In this document: positions 48,063 through 61,000 of the stretch, one piece after another
Layout of the letters: each line of letters opens with the position of its first letter
How positions within the stretch are numbered: position 1 is the first letter of the stretch
Assembly (NCBI GenBank): GCA_026874595.1
Contig: CM049310.1
Location: 49,505,558 to 49,569,557 of the forward strand
Length of the DNA stretch: 64,000 bases
Origin: Sipunculus nudus
Taxonomy: Eukaryota > Annelida > Sipuncula > Golfingiida > Sipunculidae
Direction of reading: 5' to 3'
Translations under genes and position numbers: made by a program
Notes under the pieces: model-generated
Seen by the model: only the letters and a program-made list of their open reading frames with translations
Database searches by the model: none
What the model was told of the DNA's origin: nothing

Positions 48063-50907
48063 TTATATATATATATTGTTTGCGTGTGGCGCAAAGTTCC
48101 AGAAATACCAAGGTACGGAGAAAAAATAGTTAATTAAAGAAATTAAAATCGATCAATTTAACAATGTTATTTAACATGTTCCAGCTGACCTATTTACGAT
48201 ACATTGTAAGGTTCTTTCCTGTCATCATAAATTTTAAAATCATCACAAGCCCGTTTATCGATGTACTTTGATATTGAAAAAGAACATTTCCTAGAAATAT
48301 AAGGCAGCTCAGTGACAATGAAACCATGTTTTGTTATCCTTTATAAAGGCATTTAGAACATTAATTTTAAGTTGCAGATTCAAAAGCCTAATATTTGGCT
48401 ATGAAAATGGGAAAATCACAGCGGCAAATTTAGAAAGGCAAATTTCCAACCTAAAGCATGTGGGAAATATAATAATATACGCTTGGTACCGAAAACCAGA
48501 TCAGGATTTTGTGTCTCCTACGTTTTTTCCGTATTATTCTACATGCTAAAGTTTTGTATATAGTCCATGATTCGCAGGGTGTTGAGTTCTTGTTCTTTTC
48601 TAAAATCATGTATCCCCCTCTGAAATAGGTGCCGATCCCCTTTCAAATTTCCTCATATTTCTACCATAGCGTCTTGTGTTGTTTACACAAAACCCAGCGA
48701 ACCACCCAGTTGTACTCCTAAAAACCTAGAACCAGACGAACCATCGTCTAGACAAAAACTGTTCGCCGCACATCTGCAGTTACGGTTGGCTTCTTTGGGC
48801 ATACAGCTAACGCTTTCAGTAAATGGGCATGCAGTTACACCTGTTTTCATTGGACATATAGACCATTCCCTTATTAAAGTTCATTAAAGTATAATGGAAT
48901 TATTTGAATGGTACAGGGATTTAAAACGTCAAGACCCTGGCAACCTCTGTGTAACCGTACCCTGGTTTGACCGGGAAAACGATGCCTCTCCTTTCCAAAA
49001 TCCAAGTTATTCCCTTTTATATTTTTACGTATATATATGTTTAGATATATTTCTTATAAAATAATTAAATTGATCAAATATTATAAATATAACGCAATAT
49101 TTAAATATTTTACGTAATAGAAGTATATTACATAACATATACATATTTCAAAATATAAACCCAATACAAATGCACGTGTAGAAATAATTTGCCATAAATC
49201 CTCGTATACACAGCCACTTCAAGAGAGAGAGAAAGAGAGACCCCCTTTCTCTTCAAGGGATCGCAAAATTACCGCTGACTACAACACAATGGATACAATG
49301 ACACTCCCGGCGATGGTATCCGCAACTCCGCAGCAAGCCAAGAGGTCCCGATAAGGCTAACGGCGGTCATCCATTAGAGTGAATACAATTTGGCCAAAGA
49401 CCAAAGATGGCGTCCAATCTGCTATTTTGTCTGTACATATTACGTTTTTCCATGTCGATCTAAATGCGTTTAGTACAGAGGGAAAAACACTTTTGGTAAA
49501 CACGTTTTATCTCCTCGCTGCCATGGCATTCTCCCCGATGGTTTTTTGACGTTTTTACGACACTCCCGGGGTTTCAGCGCGCCCACATCCACCAGTTGAT
49601 CTTTATGTCATCTACTTTTACGACACCCTGTTGTAAGTTCCACTTGTTTATGGACTTGTATATTATTAATTTATATGTTTGCTGATATTTTCTTCATTTT
49701 CTTATATGTGTTCAAGATAGGCCCCTTTATACACATGTATTACTATATAGTCTGTTCCACCAGTGGGTGCCAATTAAAATTTGGCGATTATTCTCTTAAT
49801 TTTAAATATTATTACACACTATGACACAAAAGATGATGAGAGATGAGATGTAAAACTACATAACAAAAACAAAACAACATTGTATCTTTTAACCTTCTGT
49901 TTCTTCTCAATATTTTGGTCAAATGACATGGCCTCTGTCATGAGTAAGCAGCCTCACTTCGACAATTACATTTTTTAGAATATTTATGATACTCAAAATC
50001 AGCATCTTTAAATTTTGTTTTGGCACGTGACCAGTGACGGTGGCCTTCATCAGTTTGGTTATGATGTTGTGAAAAATACTGTTTTCTCATATATTGTTTT
50101 TATGGTTTGAATTAATTCTAGCTAATTAGGCCTATGGCTCGATTATCCATTACAGGTTTCTTCTGGATCTGATGTTTGAGTTTGAGAAATGATTTATAAA
50201 TTTCAATGGGTGAACCACTTTAGAACAGACTATATAAGATATCACCACATATATGCTTTACCTGCAAATTATTTGCAATAACTGAATAAAAAGCGCGATT
50301 TACTTTGTGAAATGTTATATCAATAGTGAAGGGTATTGCAGAGAAAAGATCTGACTGCTTGGCTCTACACGGAATCGGTTACCGGGTTTATATACAAGTA
50401 TCACCCTGTTTTCCAGGGAAGTTCGACCCCTGTGTAATCCGCTGCCGCTAAGCCAGCGGGCTGATTTGATATTCTCTCCACAACGTTCGGGTTATTGTCC
50501 CGCCACTCGAAAATACAAATCATATTACCAGAATGTCCTTACATTGGCGTCTCTAGCTGTCTCATCTTGAAAATATGTGACCAAATAGAAGAGCATCCCG
50601 GTGCCATTAAGCCTGTTGTCCTGTGATAATAATCATTCTGATAACAAGATCGGAAAGTAAAGAGATATGGGGTTTAATTAAGTCTCTTCAAGTAAATACA
50701 TTTTAGTATGTTACATAGCATCTATAACAAATCATTTATTCAAATTGAATTATAATTTGTACTAACTACCATCATTTGTTATATATGCATATTTTTAATT
50801 TAGTGCGCATTAAGTCATTGTCAGACGATGTCCAGAATCTAATTTAGATGGTTTTAATGAAAATGAGACTTAAAATAATGAATATACTAAAGACATATCG
50901 ATTTTTA

Positions 50908-50976
<69 letters not shown>

Positions 50977-53900
50977 ACAGTTGGAAACATAAGGGTGGGA
51001 AATACAAGTATACATCGTAATCTTTGGGTGCATCGGTAAGAATTGTCCGGGAACGATTTCAAATTTGAAAGATCAGTAGCCCTTAGGTGATTGTAGTGCA
51101 TGTATTTTTATTAATAGTACCAGCTGGTGCGTTTGATATCAAAGTCCCCATCAGTAAAATAAACGGTTTCAGAGCAGCTCACGTTTACATCTTTTCTGCC
51201 AAGTCTATTAATTTGTTTGATAAATCGTAAAATTATGGGGCAAGCAGTGCACAGTGCAGAGGCTTTACGACAAGCTTACGTCATTAGTAACGTGAACCTT
51301 TGTTTACGAATCATTTCTGATACTTGTTTCACTGCTGTGTTTAAAAGTCCAATTGATAAAACATCATGATGTTTAACCTTTTGACTGTGTACAAACGGGC
51401 AACGGAAGCTCAATGATTACGTTCTCAAGCATCCAGCCGTACTTGGCATCATTACGTATAATTTCATCTTTCCTTACACTCTTTGGTTTCATATCGTATG
51501 ATATAATATTAACCTAATGGAATATATCATATATTAGATCGTATTTCACACCCTTGAAATTATGCCGCCCGGAGCTTATTATAGATGGAATAAGGTATAC
51601 GCAGGTTTGTTCCACAAAAGTTATGAATTTTTACTTATAAAGACTAAATAAATGTACGAGTCGAAGCATCATAACGGGATCCCACTGCAAGGAACAAATT
51701 GCATCCTGATTTCGTCTGCCTGGTTGGTCACAGATTTGGTTTATGATTTTGTATTAATAATGTACGAGTATTCATATAACCATAACGAAGCACATATATA
51801 CAAGACATCTGATATGAGCCGAGATGGCATCTCAATAACTTTTTTGTTTTTGCAGCGTGCGAAAATAAGATTTTTTTTCGACTGAACCAATCGAGGATGC
51901 ACAAAACGGGGAAGGAAAACCAGTGGAAGGAGTTTATACAGTACAACCCTGCCTAACGACCTACTCGGTTTAGTGATTGCAACCTCTAAATTAAGACCAC
52001 TTTTGACAGTCCTATTTCTTAATCGAAGTCAAATCGGTGGTCATAATTTCTAGGTTTCACTGTATACTGATAAGCTTATTCTTGACTAGTTTTATAGTAG
52101 GTATATATTGTAAAAGTATATAGCTATCCATTATACCGAACAAATATATGAATAATCAAAACAAATCGAAATTACAGCTCATTCAGATTTAAAAATATAT
52201 TGCTACATCTGTATATCTATTTCTCCTTACCCATCTATATATCTATTAACTGAAGCATATATATATTATCCTGTTGCTGTTCTGATTTAATACTGGTATC
52301 GGTATTATTTTCCTTTAGAACACAACATGCTTTATTAAATATACAACACATTCCCCCGCATGAAATATGTGCGAGCTCAAGGAGTTTTAATGCAGAACAT
52401 ACCCAATCTGTCTATACAATAATAACAAATATACCCAATCTATAGTTGGGCGGGATTGGGATAACAGACGGCAATAAATCGTCAATGTGATTAATTAGCA
52501 GCTGCAGTGTATGAATACGATACAACACAAACGCTTTAATTAATGTTTCTTTAGTCATAACGCCCATCTCCTCCAGGCGTCCCCCTGGTAAAATGCTTAC
52601 AATTTATTATCCAGTCCATGGAGCTGCCAGGCCTGCACAGTGGCTGACGAGGCATTTCAGCAATGTAAGCTAATTAGAGCAGCTTGATGGATCCTCAACG
52701 CGTGGGGATCTATTTGACGAGCTGCTGTCTTATTGCGGAGTAAGACATTGTGCTGCAGAATGAATCAGGTCTCACAACGGTGTGTATGTATCTCTCCGCC
52801 AGCAGGAGGTCCTCCGTGATTCTGTGGGCGGCACGTCAAGAGTGAGAAATATTGTGTATGTTAAGAAGCGCGGGATGAGCATCTTCATGATCTAGCAGTC
52901 CACGGGGATGCTGCCGGAGCTGTATCAACAATAGAGAATGATTGCTTACTCTAAATCAGTTATATTTGACATTAGATTAGTTTAAGTTAGATAATTATAT
53001 TCAGGCATATAAATGGTAATTTGCAAATGGAAACGCTATTTAGAAAGACAATAATTATGAAGAATTGTTTTAAAAGGGATTTTTTTGGCTACGAATGCTC
53101 TATCAAATCTTCCCTAAAAAAAGCGTAATACGCTTGTACAAGGGTCAGCTTGCACACAAATTTCCCTTTGACTGTTCCCTTTTTCAGAAATTATTTAGGT
53201 CCTTTTGTAGACTGCAGCTACACTTGGTCAGAAGAGCAAAACTGCTGCTTCACTTAAATTCTGTCTTATGTCAGATGGAAAAGACTGCCTCTAAACGTAT
53301 ATTTATTTATGTCAAAAGGGGGAGAAACTGCTTTGGACTTTCTTTCGACAGAAGAGCAAAACTGCCGCTACACGTAGGCATTTCTACCTCAGAGTGCAAA
53401 ACTGCTGTTACACCTATTATAGGCTTTCTAACTTGAGGCAAAACTGCCTCTACATTGAGGCTCTCTTATATATTAGAGTGCAAAACAACTACTTCACGTG
53501 TTCCGGGGCCACGCCAGGCTTCCAAGAAAGTAGCGTGCATACTAAACAATATGTGCTTGAAGATATGTACAAGACTTTGGTATTCCGTATGAAATAAGTC
53601 GAAGATATTGTGACGTAGAGCTAGAGAGAAATTCAAGGATGACTCGCGATCATAATTGGGGAATGCTTCGAGGTAATTTTTCTTACATGTCCTTTAGCAG
53701 AGCTCGGAGTGTTACACTAATGAAAGGCCCGAAAGGTTAAAAGACCCAAGTTCGACTCGTTCATTGTACTTCATATGTCATTATCTAAACCCTTATAAAA
53801 AGCATCAAGACAAATTATTTCCATAGAAGCACGTTAAAAGGAATGCCAGAAGTAATCATGGACCAATAGGAACTTTTTTGCACTACCAGTATTGTTCTGC

Positions 53901-56900
53901 AGCGTCCGCTTAGGACCCATTTAGTCTGAGCAAGGACAGATATGCACAGCTTGTGCTGGAAGAGCTGTGGAAAACCACCGCCACAGAAACCAGGCAAATA
54001 GAATTGGAAATGACTTATTCATGCAAATGGAATGCTAATTATACCAGTCATTCTGTGCCGCTTGGTTGCTGCGTCCATAGTGCAGATAGCGCAAGCTGAT
54101 AATAAAACCGCTGTCAACCAAGCAACGAAAAAGTATTAGTCGTTTCTTTAAGGCCCTCTATCGACATCAATGAACATCAAATCCGAGTGACAGCCGATAT
54201 GACCTTTCCATTACGATGGTTATGCAAAAAGCTAGTCTACGGGTCTCTTGTATCATTGCTGATCCGTCAATAATAGTTTCATCAGTTTGTCAACATGTTC
54301 TGCTCAATTGGCTTTCGTTTGTTTAAAGGTCACATGGTTCGATTTATGTAGTACGTGGCAACTTATTTTGCCTTTCAATAGTATATTTACAACGGCACAT
54401 TTGAACTTGTGTAAACCGTTATTTACTTCAGGTTGAATAAACTATAGTACATAATAAATGTATAAAAGAAAAGTTGATATGTTTTGTTCTGAGGATACAT
54501 TAATAATCTATGAACCGAAGAGTTTATAAATATATTATTCTTAGGGAAAGTTTTATGTAATTTTATATCCAATTATGAATTGCAAAAGTGAGCGCCATCT
54601 TACATAAACCATTTAACCTTAAGATTTGCTCCCCATTATTAAATATCAACAAAGGCATTTAAGAACCACACCATTCATTAAAAGGAAGTAAATGAAACCA
54701 GTCCTTTTGGGAAAAGAAATTAAACATGGGAGAAGATATTTAATGAATAATACAAGCATCATTCGATTGGGCTTGCTTACTATAATGTTCACTGGGTCGC
54801 TGCGTCCATAGAACAGGAAGCGCAAGCTGATAACAAAATAGGTATCAATCAGCAGAGAAAAAGAATGAATAGTTTCTGAATTACCAGATATTTCCCTTAA
54901 TGAACACCAAATAAGATATAGCAGTTGATGCGACCTATCTGACACGAGAGCACCAACAGACAGCTTTCGCGTCTGACGTATCACAGCTGTTCATCGAGTC
55001 AGAAATACTTTGTTTTTCCTTTTCTTTGCTTTCGTAAATTTAAATGTCACAAGGTCATATACTCCCAGAATCAGGTTTTATCTTTCAATCTTGAATGGAA
55101 AGTGACAGACCCAAATATTTCTGTATTCTGTAAACCGCTACCAAAACAATTTACGATAAATGTATCGAAATTAATGGGAAATATGTATTCACTGCTGTAC
55201 TTTTTTGCCAGGACGAATTAGTAATTTAGAGACGAAGTAATAGACACGACATTCTAAGGGGTGTTTTTTATATGCCGACCAAATATACAAGATACTATAT
55301 GGAATGTTATATTTGGCGACCCACCTGATCATTGACTAGAGCTCTTTCGCCTTCATGCACAAATTACTTGGCTTAATATATTATTTATATAATCCTGTAT
55401 TTTGAATTGTTACGTGATCAGACATTAAGTGAGACACCTGGCGAAACATTGAAGGAATTTAATGGAAAAGTGGTCAAATCGAAAAGATGGTTGAATGAAA
55501 AACAGCATTACGTCATTCGCTTTGCTTTCTTCTACACTCGTATGGTTGCTATGTCCCTTTTAAATCAAATTTAACAAAACTGATAATACAACTTATACTA
55601 TTGAAAAGAAGAGCAGAGGACCACGCGGTCGTTTACAGCATCACATAATATCAATACAAAGAAAAGCAAAAATGACAAGTGATGTGAACTTTTTCTTAAT
55701 GGAAATTCATAGCTAACGTGGGTGCCACACCGCTAACTGTTCAGTCAGGCATCCGTTTCTGCTGGTTTCTGCTTTCGTTGCTTTTGTGTTTGCTTTTTTT
55801 TCCGTTTAAATTTCGGGTCCCAGGCACGTAGTTTAGACAACAAACACAGAATGCCAATTATCCAATTAATTTCATTACACCGAACTCAACCGTAGGTTGT
55901 CAAAGATATAATCGGTTATTTATAAAAGGCAAGAAGTAAAAAAAAAATTGTCTCTGTGTGACTAGTGTACTATAATTCAGAGTCATTCACAAACGTTTCG
56001 TGGGAGCGTGGTTTACACGTTTACCATATCAAGACAATTTACAAAAACCTGGTTTCTATCGGACTCTTAGCCATGCATACTTCATTGTAACACCAAGAAG
56101 AATGAACAAATATACGGGCATAAATGGTTAAACTAATGGTGAAGTTTCATGAAGCTTTTTAGGTTTCAAGAAAAACACAGAATAAAACTTTAATCAATGT
56201 ATGGTTAACAGCTGTCAGTTTTCAGTGCGGTTTTTTTTTTTATCATTTTGTAAGTCATCATTTCCTATTTCAACGCCCCATACCAGCGCAAGCCATATTT
56301 TCAACACTTAAGACTGTGAACAACAGTGACTATAGAGAGAGAATATTTATATTTGCGTTAAAAGACTGTCCTTTCTCCTTGTTAGGACGAATAACAACTA
56401 TAGGAGTAAAAAATTGATCTTACTGCGTTGCTCCTGAATATGGATTAATGCTATAAATCACTATATAAATGTGCTTGATTGAAGTGTCTAAATTCTTTCT
56501 AAAAAATTGAAATGCTGATGAAGCGTCTCTCATCCCTAATCCAACCGCCCTGACTCCCAACTGACAAATGTGTAATACAGAAACGACAGTTTGTGTAATA
56601 GGCATGTGCATTATCTCCCGGATGATCCAGTGTGTCAAAACCAGGAATTGACTGGCCAAGGGTACTACCAGCATTGATACTTGGACAGGTGCCGAACTGA
56701 CACATCTAAATATATAGGACTAAAAACGGGAAATGGCTCAGAAGAAACAAATGAAAAATTGAGGAAGTCACTGCCACCTATTTTTCAAAACTGCCTTTAT
56801 CAGGGCACGAATTGACCTTTCCCATGTCGTGTCCATGTTCGCTCTCCCAGTCACCAGCCGTGATTTGGTAAAAACAAGCCAGGTGTTGATTCTGCGTCGC

Positions 56901-57342
56901 TAATAAAAGTCTTTGTTGCAGGTGTTGGAAGACCTGGGTGCCTTGAAAAACATCAAAAGGTTCGCCGGCACCAGCGGCGGGGCTGTGGTTAGTGCAATGC
57001 TCGCCCTGGGCAGTGACGTCAACGGTCTGTACAGATTCTTCGATAGGTCATTCCAGCAAGTGTCAGCAGGTAACGCTAAAGATATCCATGTAGCTAGCAC
57101 CAATCACCATCTGTAATAAAATTTATGTATATGATTGGACAGAGATGCGTATAAACCCATGTTGTGTCATATATATAAACTATGATAATTAATTATCGTA
57201 TTAAATCAATAAATTACACACATAATATATTATGATATAATTTAATTAATACTTAAATGTCATAACTTAAATATATATTTATATTATCCATCGTATCAAA
57301 TATATGAGTTATGATACTTAATTATCAAAATTAATCAATAAA

Positions 57343-57394
<52 letters not shown>

Positions 57395-57956
57395 CATGAC
57401 CGACAAACCAAAACACTTGAAAATTAATGTCAAGTTTAGAACCCCCGCCCCCGACAGGTACTGCATCAACGCATCCACCTGAGTTTCTGTTAAGATATTT
57501 TACTGGCAATGACATCAGCGCAGAACAGAAAGAAACACAACCTCAGCTGCGTCTGTGACGTCACCTGGTGTTAACTCTTATCTCCCACGCCACAAAAAGT
57601 CAAATGAATCTCCCTCTGGACGTTACGGAATAACAGTTGCATTGGTATTTGTGTGCGACTCAATTGTAGCATTTATATTAAATGATCTCCTTCTGACGTA
57701 GATGAACTTTTAAACCACTTTGGCGGTGGTGTTTACGTATAAAAAGGCCAGTCGTGGGATGGACTTATTTTGAGTTAGTTTACGTAAATAACATATGGTG
57801 CCCACTGACTGAACCCAACTATGGAAATTAACGTTAATCTGCTCAAAGCATGATGTCCGAATGTCTCACAACATATAGTTTGATTATATGTTTTTACTAA
57901 TACCTGGATCACGTCGGTCTGTTTATTATTGAAAGTCATTATATATGAGCTGCATG

Positions 57957-58002
<46 letters not shown>

Positions 58003-61000
58003 AATGATTGCACTGTATGTGATAAGATAATTTATTCAGGCCATATAGATATACAATACATGTAATTGCTGTGCTAGTGTCAGCTTTACAATAAATGTCG
58101 GTAATTACCAATGATAAAAATTGATATATTATAATAGCACGAAATATGATATGACTATAAACTTCATTTTTTAAAAGGTAAAATATTAAAGGTATATTGC
58201 ACAAAGTGGTAGCTTAAGGAATAAAGTAGTTTCTATGGCGACTAGTTTTGCATGTCTCTGTTCTACAACGCCTATAAATACGAAATCGCAACACATTCAA
58301 ACAAGTGGGTGTTAGAATATATTTGGCTTTCTTGCATACATTCTTGATGTACAGGTCAGTATAGATTTAATTAAAGCAACAATTATTCTCTCAGCAGCTA
58401 TTTTGTTTCGGTAAGTGTGGTTGCCTTTTTGTTTGTGTGGGTCTAAAATTCGCGATATCCGCGAAAGGGAAATTATGGCGAAAATAAACCTTGATGCATA
58501 TGGTGTCTATCTACAGAAGTTAACAGTCAGCCAGTCAATAAGTGATTTTTTATATTATTTGGAAAATGATGAATAGGAATTCCGGATAATTCAATGTTCT
58601 CTTGGGTCCTCTTCAAATTAAGATTCTGCGCACATATTAGGCTAAATAATTCGTATCATTATGGATATACTATTTGTCTACATTACTGTGCGATGAAATG
58701 GCGGAAACGGAATCATCGCGAAACACTGAAAATAAAAAAATCGCGAAAATTTAACCTCGCGCGAATATGAAGCCAACTACAATATATTCGTTTCTTTCTT
58801 ATATTAGACGCCAGCTGTGGCTTGCTGTCCGCTCTGCCTAATGTACTTAACAAATACGGCTGGCATCCGGGAAAGAGGCTAGTCGAGCATCTCAAGCAGT
58901 GGATTAACGATCTCTGTGGGAACCCTGACATCACATTCAAAGAGGTAAACTACATGGTTATATATAAAGATATTTAATTCAGGTACAGGGGTGGATCCAG
59001 GATTAGGAAAAGTAGGGATGCAACGCAGGAGGACTAATGATAAAACCTAAAAAAAAGGTTCCCAGGTCCGGAAAACGGGTGGGGGGGGGGGGGGGGTCAG
59101 GTCTGAAACCCTTAAACAGGGTTGCGGCGGCTGAAAAAAAGGCTTGGTCAAGCGGGGTCAAGCTGATTCAGCTTCTGAGGTATATATATCGACAAAATTA
59201 TTTTGTTGATTGATTGTAAAAGTGTGTTGTTGCGTTCATAATGTTTAATTCTTTGGACAATGTAACATCAGTGATACATTGATAATCACATTGAAAGTGT
59301 GCACATTATTATAAGCAACTGTCGTGTTGTTCGATTTTGCGGACGTAATGGTCTCAAAATGGTCTTAGGAGTCTGTTTAAAAATTAGTTAAGTTTTCGCT
59401 AAAGGTATTCTAAAAACTAAATATACTGAATAAGGAATTTGAGTTAACACTACAAATATAAAAATACCGTGTAGATGGGTGTTGAATGATATATAATTTA
59501 ACATGATGATCAGCGATATTATGTAGCTGTTACAGGTTAGCTGGAATAAATACATGTATTAGATAGAGAGCAATTTTATCAAATATTTTTTTCCCAAATA
59601 TTATATACATATCAAGGTTTGCCAGACTAGAAGTTGTGAAATGTAGGAAAAACGGAAGCAGGGCTTACACATGGAAATATGAGAAAGTTCTGACACCGTG
59701 GTTGTTACAGGAGGATCAAACACGTATATTTGATATATAGAGTGGCAATATTTGCCATTGCTTGGAGAAAACAAGAAAACATTTAAGTGTCAAGAGGTCA
59801 ATTAATTAGTATGGGAAATGGTGGTCATGTAATAATATAACAATAAAAATTACGATTGAAAATACGTTATTTGGAATTGTAAAGATGAAGACAAAAAACA
59901 TTAGATCTAATAAAAACATATATACAGACAGCTGCCAAATAATTCATCCGGTTAAGGAATTTGTATAGAAAACCTATGGCCAGATTAATTCCTAGGAGCT
60001 ATTTATGCAGCGTTAAAAGGAGTAATATTGTAGAAATTAATGTAGAAAAACATTATTTGATTATGATATGGGTGTTTTATTTGACGATTTTAAAAGAATT
60101 CTAGAGGTGAATTCTGTCTGATTTTCAATTTCTTTCAAATGTAAACATCTAATAATTTTATTTCGTATTATAAACTAAAGAGTAGAACTGTGATCAGGAG
60201 TATCTTTTTACTTTGGTCCTGTTTTTGTTTTTGTATTGAAAGCCACTTTAATTGCTTGTTAAGGTTGGCACTATAGCAACATGTATGTGGAAAAATACCA
60301 AAATTGTTTTCCCGTCATTGACATGCCAAGCAGATCACTATCAATTCACAGATATTGAAATCAAAAGGTCGGTTTCCTTGTTTATTATTTTTTCACGGGA
60401 GAAACTGTCCGCCTGGCAGTCCGGCCAACATTTATTCATTTATTGCCAAGAGTGGTCCCAAAGGATAAAAAGGGAAGCTTGGTTGTCAATGCCGAAACTA
60501 CATTGTAACCATGAGGACTATTTTCTAACCAAATCCCGGAAGAAAAAAAAGTGATACTGGCTGATCCCTGGAAGATGGATGGCACCTTGCCTCGGGCTGA
60601 TCTTGTGTGTCAAGATGGCAGAGATAAACAATCTGATGAATGGTCCCTGGCCACGCACGTCCCTTGCGGTGTGGGATCTCTCGCAGCACACTAACACATC
60701 TATACCGATCACGCCCCGGTTTCATCGATCTTCTGAACAAAAGAGCAAGGTACAAGCAGGCAAAATCTAGATGGACGCAGTGAACCAGAATGTTACAGAT
60801 TAGAGGTGCTGGACACCATGATATTTAATATAAGGGATTTATCTCTTAATCTAAAAATCTCAATCGCTACCCCATTTATTGCTTCATAGGTCAAATTTGT
60901 AAATTTGACTAAAGATTCACTTTAAGTAAAAAGTTAATTTATCTTTTCCTTGCACACCCTGATATGCCCCTCGGGCAGTATACATCCTTTCACTGAATAC

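Larger units (their letters stand above)
31529..56921 (+). other. Intron 1 of the patatin-like gene (25.4 kb)
   Basis: It begins GTAGGT and ends TTGCAG, and the codons on both sides join in phase 0 inside a conserved helix. It is filled with interspersed and tandem repeats described separately. No further exon is needed for the protein. Non-repetitive islands (for example 52480-52930) are the best places to seek enhancers or an unseen nested gene; none of the short reading frames in it is convincing. Confidence 0.85.
57070..58807 (+). other. Intron 2 (1738 bp)
   Basis: GTAACG...TTAG. It holds two (TA)n tracts (57345-57391 and 57958-57996). A TGACGTCA site lies at 57556-57563. The remainder is AT-rich and shows no coding signal. 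Its length is typical of an invertebrate intron. Confidence 0.85.

Noticed and set aside
53095-53436. 113-codon frame as a repeat protein
   Set aside because: Repeat spacings (34-43 bp) break the reading frame, and the frame starts before the repeat in unrelated sequence.
56514-56545. Another hammerhead from a CTGATGA at 56514
   Set aside because: No GAAA with a helix II and no closing helix I follow.
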